A DNA stretch of 64,000 nucleotides. Origin: Priapulus caudatus. Lineage: Eukaryota; Priapulida; Priapulimorpha; Priapulimorphida; Priapulidae. The notes beneath the pieces are model-generated. The model had not been told where the DNA came from. It did not search any database and saw only the letters and a list, made by a program, of their open reading frames with translations. The stretch's first letter is position 1; every line of letters starts with the position of its first letter. The stretch is taken from positions 423,421 to 487,420 of the forward strand of contig NW_014577116.1 of NCBI RefSeq assembly GCF_000485595.1, read 5' to 3'. Made by a program: the position numbers and the translations under genes. Of this stretch, positions 1-10,761 are shown in pieces.

Positions 1-149
1 GTTGGGGTCAGCGCGACACTGCGGCCGAACAGCTCCGACGAGGAGGACGACGAGGTGACCTTCAAGCCGGCGATGCTGAAGCGTGCGCTGAGCGTGGACG
101 GCGCCGCGCCGCCGGACGACGGCGACGTGAAGAAACCACGCACGTCCGT
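1..149 (+). CDS. USP44: USP44/49-type deubiquitinase, partial upstream exon (acidic linker)
   Basis: The frame from base 1 is open for 49 codons plus two bases and ends at a consensus 5' splice site (GTGAGC at 150-155). It encodes a charged, disordered-looking stretch (SSDEEDDEVTFKPAMLKRA, then DGDVKKPRTSV). The split codon GT+G joins in phase to the next exon at 1410, giving TSV-SLCHEL. In human USP44 a variable linker also precedes the SLCHEL segment, so this is probably the linker between the Cys box and that segment. The Cys-box exon (GLxNLGNTCYMN type) is not in the window and must lie upstream. The start is cut by the window edge. A noisy second copy of this exon lies at about 6806-6950. 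The exon itself has no recognisable domain; assignment rests on phase and neighbours. Confidence 0.6.
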
Positions 150-1378
150 GTGAGCGCTGACCGGGGGCACCACGCACGTCCGTGTGAGCGTTGACCGGTG
201 GCACCACGCACGTCCGTGTGAGCGTTGACCGGTGGCACCACGCACGTCCGTGTGAGCGTTGACCGGTGGCACCACGCACGTCCGTGTGAGCGCTGATCGG
301 TGCTATGCACGTCTGTGTGAGCGCTGACCGGTGTCGTGCACGTCTGTGTGAGCGCTGATCGGTGGTGCCACACGTCTGTGTGAGCGCTGACCTGTGGCAC
401 CACACACGTCCTTGCGAGCACTGACCTGTGGCACCACGCACGTCTGTGCAAGCGCTGACCGATGGCACCATGCACGTCCGTGTGAGCGCTGACCTGTGGC
501 ACCACGCACGTCCGTGTGAGCGCTGACCGGCACCACGCACGTCCGTGTGAGCGCTGACCGGCACCACGCACGTCCGTGTGAGCGCTGACCTGTGGCACCA
601 CACACGTCCGTGTGAGCGCTGACCGGTGCCACCACACACGTCCGTGTGAGCACTGACCTGTGGCACCACACACGTCCGTGCGAGCGCTGACCGGTGGCAC
701 CACGCACGTCCGTGTGAGCGCTGACCTGTGGCACCACGCACGTCCGTGTGAGCGCTGACCGGTGGCACCACGCACGTCCGTGTGAGCGCTGACCTGTGGC
801 ACCACGCGCGTCCGTGTGAGCGCTGACCTGTGGCACCACGCACGTCCGTGTGAGCGCTGACCTATGGCACCACACACGTCCGTGTGAGCGCTGACTGGTG
901 GCACCACGCACGTCTGTGTGAGCGCTGATCGGTGGCACCACGCACGTCCGTGTGAGCGCTGACCTGTGGCACCACACACGTCCGTGCGAGCACTGACCTG
1001 TGGCACCACGCACGTCCGTGTGAGCGCTGACCGGTGCCACGCACGTCTGTGTGAGCGCTGACCGGTGCCACGCACGTCTGTGTGAGCGCTGACCTGTGGC
1101 ACCACGCACGTCCGTGTGAGCACTAACCTATGGCACCACGCACGTCCGTGCGAGCGCTGATCGGTGGCACCACACACGTCCGTGTGAGCATTGACCGGTG
1201 TCACCACGCACGTCCGTGTGAGCGTTGACCGGTGGCACCACGCGCGTCCGTGTGAGCATTGACCGGTGGCACCACGCACGTCCGTGCGAGCGCTGACCTG
1301 TGGCACCACGCACGTCCGTGTGAGCGTTGACCGGTGGCACCACGCACGTCCGTGTGAGCGCTGACCTGCACCACGCAC
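150..1378. repeat. 34-bp minisatellite derived from an exon-intron junction
   Basis: Roughly three dozen tandem units of about 34 bp, core CACGCACGTCCGTGTGAGCG followed by a variable CTGACCGGTGGCAC-like half. Units differ by substitutions and by short deletions such as loss of GTG. The first 14 bases of the unit equal the last 14 bases of the preceding exon, and the next bases equal its 5' splice site, so the array looks like amplification of the junction. The long minus-strand open frames here exist only because the unit lacks stops on that strand. The array fills the intron up to the acceptor at 1409. Confidence 0.95.
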
Positions 1379-1409
1379 GTCTAGAACAACTGGGCTATGA
1401 TGTTTACAG

Positions 1410-1559
1410 GTCACTGTGTCATGAGCTTCACGACCTTTACCGTGTGCTGTGGTCAGCGAAGTGGGCCATCGTAAGCCCACACTCCCTGCTGCATGCCGTG
1501 TGGAAGGCTATTCCTTCTTTCAAGGGTTTCTCACAGCAAGATGCTCAAGAGTTTTTGTG
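1410..1559 (+). CDS. USP44: USP44/49 exon, SLCHEL and QQDAQEFLC segment
   Basis: Ubiquitin carboxyl-terminal hydrolase (peptidase C19) core; family members cleave ubiquitin from substrates such as histone H2B and spindle-checkpoint regulators. The exon encodes [19 protein letters not shown], then [20 protein letters not shown] and QQDAQEFL, closely matching vertebrate USP44/USP49 and including the family QQDAQEFL box. The acceptor is TGTTTACAG at 1401-1409 and the donor is GTGCGT at 1560. The phase enters with two bases from the exon ending at 149 and leaves with TG, completing Cys in the next exon (EFL-C-EL). The upstream acceptor lies immediately after the minisatellite. Sequence quality is good here. 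Confidence 0.9.
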
Positions 1560-1848
1560 GTGCGTACACAATTATCGTGAAGTTGTATTTCTGTACAGCA
1601 TGTTACAGCAGTGCAGTGCAGTAAAAGTGCAGGTGCAGAAATATGCAGCGATAACGCAGAATTGCTCAGCAACCAGATTTGACGTGAACATAATTTTTCC
1701 AGCACATTCCAGAATCTTTAGTCACAGATGGTAAAGTAAATGATAACAATTAAAAATATGTTTAGAACATTATTATACATAGGAGTATATCACTAGCTTA
1801 ATATTACAAACAAATAAATTTTATCGTTGGAATGCTCTTGTATTGCAG

Positions 1849-2026
1849 TGAGTTGGTGGAACGACTGCAGGCTGAGCTCACTGACATGCTTCCCCAGGAA
1901 AACGCATTGACACGAAGCTTAAACAGCAAGTGTCCACGCGGTTGGACGTATGTGCCGGTCACATACAACATTACCCTGCCCAAGACCCTGCTTAAAAATA
2001 TATTCCAAGGAGAACTAGTCAGTGAG
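1849..2026 (+). CDS. USP44: USP44/49 exon, CELVERLQAEL segment
   Basis: Acceptor TATTGCAG ends at 1848 and donor GTGAAC follows 2026. The exon encodes ELVERLQAELTDML, a charged middle part, and LLKNIFQGELVSE, matching the region after QQDAQEFLC in USP44/49 (helix, then IFHGQLLSQ in human USP44). It joins in frame on both sides. The insert between QAEL and LPKTLLKNIF is not conserved in sequence, as in other family members. Confidence 0.88.
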
Positions 2027-2507
2027 GTGAACTTGGGTATCTGATTATACCTATTACATACTGCTATTTACATATCAGTTATTCATATCTTAAAAGTGCT
2101 GATGTACCTGTGTTGGGGTGGGTGTGTGCACGCACATTGGGTGGGTGTTTGCATATTGGGTGGGTGTGTGCATGGGTGCATACGTATACGTACTAGCCTA
2201 GTTATCAGATAATAATGAAGAATAACATTTAATATTATTTATTAGTTCTTCTGTGAGTCACTCACCTGTGCCTTGTGTGTAACACTTCCATATGCTAAGT
2301 ATGTTCTGTTCTAAGCACGTGATGTGTTCCAGATTTATTTATTGCGCCTTTCTTCCATCTACAGGATTGTATTGCGATACTGACCATGGTGATAATCAAA
2401 CTATTTAGTAACCAAGACTACTATCAATTATACCATCTCATCATTAAAATATAGAGAAATGTAGCGTGTAGCATATAAGCAAACTCTTTGTATGTGCACT
2501 GTCACAG

Positions 2508-2643
2508 GTGTCGTGCGTAGCATGTGGTCACAAGTCTCACACTTACGAGCCCTTTTGGGACCTGTCACTGGAGTTCCCAGATAAGTACAACGTTCTGAAC
2601 TCTCCCGAGGGAAGCTTTTCAGAAGACAACTGTGACCTAACAG
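2508..2643 (+). CDS. USP44: USP44/49 exon, first zinc-ribbon CxxC and [10 protein letters not shown] box
   Basis: Begins after GTCACAG (2501-2507) and ends before GTAGTG. Encodes [20 protein letters not shown] followed by LEFPDKY, the hallmark fingers-subdomain motif of USP44/49 with the first CxxC of the structural zinc site. The 3' part ([19 protein letters not shown]) is a loop. It leaves in phase 1 (G), completing Glu with the next exon (G-AA, EMLAKF). Confidence 0.9.
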
Positions 2644-3011
2644 GTAGTGAAATGGCATACGAAATCTGTGGCATGGTGTCAGGTTCAGTAATTGCTGTCA
2701 CACACATACACCAATCTTATAACTGTTTACAGTACTCGTCTGAAGACACCTATGTAGTATCAGCACATTTTCACGGTTTCTCATCTATTTGCTTCATTAA
2801 GACACCTGCCTAGGGTGCAAATGATGCAATTAATTGTTTGAACAGTTTTCTCTTTAAATAGTTTTTCACATCTTATACTTTGTGAAAGATAGGTTGCCCA
2901 CTAATTACGTCAGAAATATGGATGGGTAAAATTGGCACTAAATCTGCATTATTTCGTGTAGTAGCCGGTATATAAGCTTATCCTGCATAGTTTGCACTTG
3001 TTTGGTTTCAG

Positions 3012-3080
3012 AAATGCTAGCCAAATTTACAGAGAAAGAATCGTTAGAAGGAAACGTATATGCCTGTGATCAGTGTAACA
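3012..3080 (+). CDS. USP44: USP44/49 exon, [10 protein letters not shown] and second CxxC
   Basis: Acceptor TTTGGTTTCAG ends at 3011; donor GTGAGT begins at 3081. Encodes [20 protein letters not shown] then QCN, nearly identical to the vertebrate USP44/49 segment that supplies the second CxxC of the zinc ribbon. It leaves in phase 1. It is the last USP exon before the sequence becomes indel-rich. Confidence 0.92.
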
Positions 3081-4773
3081 GTGAGTATAGATTGTTTTTA
3101 TACCTCATTACCTTCTCTCTCTTGTTTTCTCTCCCTGTTGCTCTCTCGCTTTCTCCATGTTGCTCTCTCGCTCTCTCCCTGTTGCTTTCTCGCTCTCTCA
3201 CTGTTGCTCTCTCGCTCTCTCCCTGTTGCTCTCTCGCTCTCTCCCTGTTGCTCTCTCGCTCTCCCTGTTGCTCTCTCGCTCTCCCTGTTGCTCTCTCGCT
3301 CTCCCTTTGCTCTCATAGCTCCTCCCTGTTGCCCTCGCTCTCGCCTGTGCTCTCTCGCTTATCCCTGTTGCTCTCGTCGCTCTCTCACTGTTGCCTCCTC
3401 GCCTCCCCTGTTGCTCTCTCGCTCTCTCACGTTGCTCTCTCGCTCCCCATGTTGCACTCTAGCTCCTCTCTGTTGTCTCTCTCCGCTCTCATGTTGCTCT
3501 CTCGCTCGTTCCCTGTGCTCTCGTCGCTCTCCGTTGTCTACCGTCGCTCTTCCCTGTGCTCCATCGTCTCCCTGTTGCGCTCTCCGCTCTCCCTGGTCTC
3601 TCTCGCATCTCCCCTGTTGCCTCATCGCCTCTCCATGTTTCTCGTCGTCGCTCTCCCTGTTGCTCTCTCGCTCTCCCTGTTGCTCTCTCGCTCTCCCTGT
3701 TGCTCTCTCGCTCTCCCTGTTGCTCTCTCGCTCTCTCCCTGTTGCTCTCTCGCTCTCTCACTGTCTCTCATCGCCTCACTGTTGCTCCTCTCGCTGCTCT
3801 TCACTGTTGCTGTCTCTCGCTCTCCCTGTTGCTCTCTAGCTCCATCCCTGTTGCCTCTCTCTTCGCTCTCCCTGTTTCTCTTCTCGTCTGCTCCCTGTGC
3901 TCTCCTCCTCCCTGTCTGCTCTCGCTCTCGTCCTCTGTTGACTCTCCTCTGTGGCCTCCCTGTGCTCATCGCTCTCTCCGCTGTGCTAGTCTTCGCTCTC
4001 GCTGTTGCTCTCTCGCTCCCACCATGTTCCCTCGCTCTCAACTGTGTGCTCTCCTCGGCTCTCTCCCTGTTGCTCTCGTCGCTCTCTCCTGTTGATCTCT
4101 ATGCTCTCTCCCTTTGCTCTCGTCTCTCTCCCTGTTGCTCTCATCGCCGCCTTTGCTCTCAATCGCTCTCACTTGTGCTCTCTCGCTCTCCCTGTTGCTT
4201 CTCGGCTCTCATCTGTTGCTCTCTCCGCTCTCCCCTGTTGCTCTCTCGCTCTCTCCCTGTGCTCTCTTCGCTCACCGCTCTCCCTGTTGCTCTCTAGCTC
4301 TCTCCCTGTTGCTCTCTAGCTCTTGCCATCTGTCTTGCCCCACTCCTTTTCTCCTTACGTTTCCTCTCTGACCATCCTGTCTCATTTGACCCTTCACTTT
4401 CCAATGCAGTCATAGCAATTAAATAGTTGCACGTAGTTATCAATGAACTTCTTTAACAACGTATACTGTACTACGCTGTATTTTCGCTGGTGGTTTAAAT
4501 TTTCTGGCTGAATTTGCGCGAACGCTTCTTCTGACCACGAAAAATAACAACACCGATTAATTTCATGTCCGAATAATACCGAATAAGGTCAAAATTCACC
4601 GACCGCGAAATTAACCCAATGCGCGAAACTTGTGCGTCCAAGTCTAATTCGCCGAAATGTCTGTACGCGAAAAAATAAAGCAATATACAAGTATTGGGTT
4701 ACCATGTCTATGGAGTGCAGTAAGTTCGTGAACAAATGTCTCATCGGTAAGCAGCATCTCGATTGACCTGCAG
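3081..4773 (+). repeat. Intron filled by a CTCCCTGTTGCTCTCTCG tandem repeat of poor sequence quality
   Basis: From 3110 to about 4330 the intron is a pyrimidine-rich tandem repeat with unit CTCCCTGTTGCTCTCTCG and related forms. In places units are perfect (3655-3745); elsewhere almost every unit has a different single-base insertion or deletion, the pattern of an unpolished long read rather than biological divergence. Six-frame leucine/serine-rich open frames here are artefacts of the repeat. From 4340 to 4773 the sequence is unique and AT-rich, with nothing recognisable until the acceptor. Confidence 0.85.
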
Positions 4774-4885
4774 TCGAAGACGTTCCACCTCTAAGGAAGC
4801 CCCTGACGCTGTCAGCCGCGGAGAAGAGCCTGATGGTTCATTCGAACCCCCAAGATACTGCGCCTGCATCGAAAAGTAGATTCAG
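4774..4885 (+). CDS. USP44: USP44/49 exon, frameshifted (LTLSAAEKSLMVH and LKRFR region)
   Basis: After the acceptor TTGACCTGCAG (to 4773) the three frames together encode RRRSTSK, then KPLTLSAAEKSLMVH, then PKILRLH and K-RFR, in the order seen in human USP44 (RRRFSSKP, LTEAQKQLMI, LPQVLRLHLKRFR). Moving between frames needs single-base changes near 4796, 4840, 4870 and 4876, so no single frame is open with the right sequence. Given the intact upstream exons and the indel noise of this stretch, sequencing error is likelier than a true pseudogene. The exon end is approximate, just before GTACGAG. The exon should lead with AG|G into the next one (R-W). Confidence 0.65.
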
Positions 4886-5284
4886 AGTACGAGCTGGTGG
4901 ATCCAGATTCCAGAATGAAAAATTTACGTATGAATAACTGTGAAGTGTGGCGAGGCTGTGCGTGCGTGCGTGTGTGAGTGATGCCTGGCGTGCGCATTTT
5001 TCACTGCGTGGCAGGAGTTTTTTATCGCAATGCTTGGAATGAAACTGTATATATTATGCTGATATCTAGATATATTGATCATGCTCGAGAAAAGATGCTG
5101 GCACAAATTACCTGTGTAAATTTTTTATGCGAAATACTTTACACTTAGATAAATGGGTGACACACTTGTCACATTTTCGTTTCACCGTTCCAAGTCAAAT
5201 TTCAAAGTAATATAGTATAATTTTTTTCGTTTCAATTTCAAGTTAATAACATGCTACTTTGTGTGATACCGCTGTCTTAACCAT

Positions 5285-5330
5285 CTCTTCGTCATACGCG
5301 CAGGTGGGCAGGCAGGCTTCACTGAGAGAA
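5285..5330 (+). repeat. Partial duplicate of the next USP exon start
   Basis: About 45 bp, including CGCGCAGGTGGGCAGGCAGG (acceptor plus first exon bases), is repeated at 5424-5466. The second copy continues into the conserved exon, the first does not. It may be a real small tandem duplication or another assembly or consensus artefact in this low-quality stretch. Confidence 0.6.
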
Positions 5331-5439
5331 ATGGCGAGACACTTTCCGCTCACATTGTAGTTAATTAGCTATGCTACTTGTAATGTGAACCTGTTGTTTG
5401 TCCGGTTACATGTTTATCGCCTCTCGTCATATCGCGCAG

Positions 5440-5640
5440 GTGGGCAGGCAGATTCACCGAGAGGAAGATCAACGGAAACTACGTGAATTTGAGCACGGCT
5501 GAACGTGTGGCCGTACTGCAACCATCGCGTCGACGGAACGAGAGCTTACGAGTATGAAGCTGAATGGCGTCATCATCACACACGGCCGCGGCTTCGGATC
5601 CGGTCACCTACACCCTGCAACTGCTGAATCCCAACGCCAG
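5440..5640 (+). CDS. USP44: USP44/49 exon with catalytic His box, frameshifted
   Basis: Begins after CGCGCAG with G-TGG-GCA-GGC, giving WAGRFTERKINGNYVNF, then (next frame) NVWPYCNHRVDGTRAYEYE, then NGVII and HGRGFGSGH. These match the human order RWSGRNNREKIGVHV, LNMEPYC, and [20 protein letters not shown]. The catalytic His codon is at 5605-5607. Several one-base indels (about 5488, 5497, 5515, 5555 and after 5607) break the frame, and YTAYCYNPNA is spread over shifted frames up to 5640. Together with the repeat noise on both sides this suggests consensus error. The final USP exon (after CYN, carrying the CNDS motif) may lie near 5790-5840 (a TGGTGCTGTGTAAC-like trace), but I cannot confirm it. 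Confidence 0.62.
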
Positions 5641-6590
5641 TCAGTTTATTTTCAATTATAATAAAATTTATAATATAATATACTATAATACATATATATA
5701 TATATATAGTATAAACTAAATTTATAATAATAAATTTAAAAAATCCAGTAGCAGTCATGTGCCCCCCCCCCCCGCAACCTGCACCGTGGGTCTTGGTGCT
5801 GTGTAACCCAGCCTCAAAACTTGAGGGTAACACACTACGACAATATAACTGGCGTTGGTATAAAACGACAAGCATCGCACGAGTTTGCGCAGTAGCTTGC
5901 GTAAGATTGTTGGCAGGTCTTGTGTGAACACAGCCACTACCGCAGATTGATATACCCCAAATTTAATCCCTTAATCTCTTTCCCGCATGGATAATCTGTA
6001 CACATCAGAAATATACTTGTATTTTGAAATAGCAGTTATGCTGCAAGTATGTATTGAAGAATGCATTCCCTATTCGTAGGTAGATTCTAATTGAGTTAGT
6101 TTAACCATCTTAATCTATTAATTACTTTGGAATGCCAAAGTTGGCCAGTACAAGAAGAGTTAGCACTAGTGGTAATGTCTCAATTTATTCGGTTTACGTT
6201 GGACTAAATACCCATCACTACTCTGAATGCGAGTTCAAGCAGGAAAAGTTTTAATGATTTATTTAAGCGTAATTTCACTGCAAGCGTATGCTAGGAACAT
6301 TTCTCACCTCGGTAGGCGTAGCTAAGTGCGCGTTGCGCGAGCGTCAGAGTTTCGCGTTGTAATGTTGGACGCACGTCGGCTGCGCGGTGTCATTCAGCGG
6401 TCAAAATAAAAGATGTGAAATTTTACTGTTGATGTTATGACACAGTGTGAATGCGTAATATAATAAATTCATAGCATATGCTATATTTATCGCACTACCA
6501 TCATAATAAATACTGAAAATTAATAGTTAAAATTAAATAAATATACTAAAATTCTGGGAAAAGTATCCCTATTTAATCGTTTTGCTTACT
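5641..6590. other. Low-quality, AT-rich stretch with no supported gene
   Basis: Contains an AT-rich segment with a TATATATA run (5690-5708), a C homopolymer (5762-5774), and a trace resembling the last USP exon near 5790-5840. The rest (5900-6590) is unique AT-rich sequence in which I see no exon, repeat or signal. Confidence 0.4.
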
Positions 6591-7850
6591 TTCGCCAGGC
6601 AGACCTCGGTGCAACTTGCAACATGCGAGGCTGGAGCCATGCTCCTCATGAGGTCCTCAGAGCCAGGCCTACATAAATCTTACCAGAACCTGCGTCCCCC
6701 GACCGGTATCGCCGCCGGCCGCCGCCCGCTTGCTGTCACCCAGCCTGCGTTGCCGCCCCTCCCCCGCCGACGAATCGGTGTTCCGCCACCACTGACGGGT
6801 CGTGAGGTTGGGTCAGCAGCGAACAGCTGCGGCCGAACATTCTCTCGACGAGGAGGACACGAGTGACCTCAAAAGCCGCGATGCGAAGCGCTGCGCTGAG
6901 CGTGACCGGCGCTGGACCCGCCGGACGACGCGACGTGAAAAACCAACCGCACTCTTGTGAGCACTGACCCGTGCTCACTCTCCGCGTCTGAGCGCTGACC
7001 GGTGGCACCACGCATAAGTCCGTGTGAGCGCTGACCGGTGCACCACACACTCCGTGCGAGCGCTGACCGGTGGCCCACGCCACGTCCGTTGAGGCGCTGA
7101 CGCACCCACGCAACGTTCCGTGTGAGCCGCTACCTTGGCAGCCACACAACGTCCGTGATGATGCTGACCGCACACGCTCGCACGTCCGTGTGAGCGCTGA
7201 CGCCGGGCACCTAACGCAAGTCCCTGTGAGCGCTGCACCTGTGGCACCACACTACGCCGTGTGAGTGCTAGACGCCGGCACCATTACGCAACAGTCCGTT
7301 GACGCGCTGACAACTGTGCACCAACGCACGTCCGGTGAGCGCTGAACACTGTGCACCACTGCACGTCGTGTGAGCGCTGACGCGGCACCAACGCACTCCG
7401 TGTGAGCGCGACGCGGCCACCTACGCAACGGTCCGTGTGAGGCGCTGACCGGCACCCACACACTCCGTGGTCGAGTGCTGACCGCAGCCACGCACGTCCA
7501 ACTGACGCTGACGCGTGCCACCACGCACGTCCGTGTGAGCGCTGACCGCACCACGCCACGTCGTGTGACTGACTCTTATTGGCACCACACCGTCCGTGTA
7601 GACGCTGACATGGTGGCACCTGACGCACGCTTGTGAGCGCTATCGTGGCACTACGGCACGTCCGTAGTATCGCTGTACGCTGTGCACCACACACGTCCGT
7701 GCGAGCACTTGACCTTTGGTCACCCGACGCACGTGCCGGTCGACCGCTGCCTGTGCAACCACATAATCCACGTCCGTGTGAGCGCTCGACGCTTCGGCAC
7801 CACACACGTCCGTGTGAGCACTAACCGGCTGCCCACGTGCCGAAGACACT
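6590..7850 (+). repeat. Indel-rich second copy of the USP exon and its minisatellite
   Basis: 6806-6955 aligns to bases 1-149 of the window (GCGGCCGAAC, GACGAGGAGGAC, GCGCTGAGCGT and GCCGGACGACG recur in order) with many one- and two-base indels. 6956-7830 is the same 34-bp minisatellite with an indel in nearly every unit. 6590-6805 probably represents coding or flanking sequence that lies upstream of base 1. The copy sits downstream of the gene's 3' exons, in the same orientation. Either a segmental duplication with heavy decay or, more likely, a raw noisy read misplaced in the assembly. Confidence 0.8.
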
Positions 7851-10755
7851 CGTGCGTTACAGCCTCGGCGTAGGCGGTGACGTCACCGTGGGGTAGATTG
7901 CATCGCAGAGACGTGAGGACGTTCGCTTGTTGGCAGCAGGTGTGGCGGCTGCGCGTAGGTAGATTGCTTCTAAATTGAAAGCTAGGATGTCCTGTTTCTG
8001 CGTTTTTCAATACCAGTGATATCATACAATTTATGTGCATGTACAAAGCTTTGCGGCTAGAATTTGTTAGATGCAGCTGAATGTTGTAATTCCGTAAGTG
8101 CTGGTCTGTTGGGGCCGACTACGTATGTTATCACATCACGTGTTGATTCAAGAGTTGTATAATTAGGGCAGCAGCGAGCTCTCGGCATGTGTGCCTGTTG
8201 TCACTACTTCATGATTTCCGACACACACTTGCTGTGTAAATCTAAGAAGCAAGAAATATAGTCGTACATTTAGAAATGCGTTTTCTTAGTGGTGGGTGTT
8301 GAGAATGGTGCATTTGTACAATTCAGCGGTGTGCATTCACTGTGGAAAGCTGAATATATTGGTTTGTGTGAGTATAGTGGCAGAACGCAAGTTATGGGAA
8401 AACCTGAAAGACTATATTCTTCTGTACAGTTGATTTGTCGTAACACGTTAAATGAACACTGCGTTCACTTAACTTCTTCGACTACGACAAAGAAGAAGAA
8501 ATGAATGCAGCAGTAGTGAGAGGGTTACCTATGTTTGTTTGTCTGGTGCTGCCATTTGGAGTTTAAATTGATATATCGTACTATCGGTTTAGGTGAAATT
8601 CATGTTTGCGTGCATTCACATATTCCTACTCTTGCACAATATATCTGTTAAGTTGTTTGAGAGTGGTGGACGAGAAGTGGTTGAACTTTCGGAGGCAGGG
8701 CATTTATATCTAGCAATTCGTTTGATTTGGTCTAGTTTTTACTACATTTTTAAACTGGAATCGTTCCTAATAACTATTTAGTAGTTCGACTAGTTTATTA
8801 AAACTTGAAATTTACGGTTTCAGTGGATTTAATTGTTTTGGAGTGTATAATTTTAATGTACTAGGTTACATGAGTCTTTATCAAAACTTGAATCTCCGAA
8901 AGGCTATTTGACATGGTTAGCACCCCGTGTATCATTGAATAGCAACATGGTCATGAGCATCTTGAAATTTATTTAGTTCTGCATAACAAAAATTTGGCCT
9001 AGGATATAAATTTGCATCTCGTCACTGACCGTTTCTTTCATCCGTATATAGCCGTACGTAACAGACCAGAATCGTCATTGAAATGTCGTGCCTAAGGCGT
9101 GAGGAGGCTAATGTCTACGGTCTACCTAAACTTGATTTGGCCATGTGACACGGGCAAGTGATGTATCACGTTTAATGTTATTCGTTGCTAACTGTGTAAC
9201 AGCCAATATGTAACGATGTTTGTCATTGTTATATGTGCCAGGTAATCATACGGTGTAGCATGTTCCGAGTGCATGCCATGATGTAGCATGTTCCGAGTGC
9301 GTGCCATGATGTAGCATGTTCCGAGTGCGTGCCATGATGTAGCATGTTCCGAGTGCGTGCCATGATGTAGCATGCTACGAGTGCGTGACATGCCGTTGCT
9401 TCTCACATCGGTCATGGCAATACATCGGGTGGACAAACCAGCTGTACTTATTAATATGAATGAGATTTGCCACGGTGCACGGTTCATGTAAGCAGTAGGT
9501 TACGTGTTAAACAATCTCTCCACAATCTAGCTTTCCACAGCTGGCAAAAAATACTGTGCGTAATTATTGTGTGGGAGAAAAGACTCGGTATATAGATTGT
9601 GAGCTTGAATGAATTACAGCTGGGGAAGTATATTGTCCTTGGAATGTTCCTGTCATGGATCGGATAATGATGACCAATATTGATGGCAGCGATATTTCGG
9701 TAATTAATGCATAGTAGCCATTGTTAAATGTACCAGCGTGGAATGATGTGTGTAAGAACTCTTGTGCACAGTGTGACTCTTGTTGTGCTCAGCAGTACTG
9801 TTGTTAGGTGAATGGGTGATAGGTGAAACGGTTATAAAATACTAATGTGTGTTTTGTATAGACGTTGTGTATATGACCTTACTCATAGTACAAGTTCTAC
9901 CTAAAGTAAATGACATAGGGCGTAAACGAAATTGGCGATCAAATATTTGTATTTTGCTATCGCCACATACGACTTGACTGAGACACTAACCCTGAAATAA
10001 TACACCCACTGTCTCACTAAAGTCTGGATGAGATCTCGCAAACATTTTAAATGTGGGTTTTCTTTACATTGGTAGAAAATTTACCTTACACTATAATATT
10101 ATGGGAAAGAAATTACTGTTGTTGGAATTTTATCGACTGACCATGACTGGGTGAGGAAGTTGCGGTGTAGTACCATATCGGAGGTAGTATTTCTAACTAA
10201 GGATTGCAGGACACACAAGTAGCAGCATGCACATGCACTCTGTCACACACTCACTCTCACGCATTCACTCACGCATTCACTCACGCACGCGCACACACTT
10301 GCACACACACATCACGCATTCCATTTAAAATTGCTTCGTATTCAGTGGTATGGCTTGCATGATAACACATTTATGTTCTACTAAGTTGGATGTGAATTTT
10401 AACTGTATATATTTTTATCAAGTAATTAATGGCAAATGCATATATGTAGTAGACAACTATTTCTAGATATCGAACTAGCTCTCGTTACATTGAGTCGATA
10501 TTCAGCTAGCAACTCGTTGTATATTATTATACACAGGTGTTGTACCTGTGATACATACAGTTCAAATTAAATGCAGTCGGTTATTTTCAGTGCAGAAATA
10601 TACTGGCGGATTTCCATTGATATAGAAGCTGTTACCACTGCCCGTGTCTGTACTTATTAGCCCTATGCAGAAGACGCTGTACATATTTGCCTGTAAAGTT
10701 GGATGTAGTTTATTGCAGGCGATATAGCACTTACATACATTGTATTTTTGTATGA
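7851..10755 (+). other. Intergenic or 3'-UTR stretch downstream of USP44/49
   Basis: Unique AT-rich sequence without conserved coding segments. It holds the 28-bp minisatellite at 9254-9391 and a CA/CGCA-rich microsatellite near 10220-10310. It may be 3'-UTR of the USP gene ending at the poly(A) signal at 10756, but nothing in the sequence proves transcription. Confidence 0.35.
9254..9391. repeat. 28-bp minisatellite, five copies
   Basis: Unit GTAGCATGTTCCGAGTGCGT followed by GCCATGAT, repeated head to tail. Units 2-4 are almost identical; the first and last carry substitutions. The minus-strand reading frame through it (HSEHAT-type repeats) is a by-product. Confidence 0.93.
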
Positions 10756-10761
10756 AATAAA
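10756..10761 (+). promoter_or_regulatory. Candidate poly(A) signal, + strand
   Basis: AATAAA followed within 40 bases by a T/GT-rich segment (GTTGTTCTTTT). It is a good candidate for the end of the USP44/49 transcript, given that minus-strand candidates lie just beyond it. Position-only evidence. Confidence 0.3.

Noticed and set aside
150-1378. CRISPR-like regular repeat
   Set aside because: Units are contiguous with no unique spacers, and the organism is an animal. It is a minisatellite.
62-1480. Minus-strand open frame of 472 codons with His/Thr/Arg/Cys repeats
   Set aside because: It is a translation of the 34-bp minisatellite, which lacks stops on that strand; unit length is not a multiple of three, and all three minus frames are open.
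3002-4297. 431-codon leucine/serine-rich open frame (and several overlapping ones)
   Set aside because: Only its first 23 codons are the USP exon; the rest is the pyrimidine tandem repeat of the intron.
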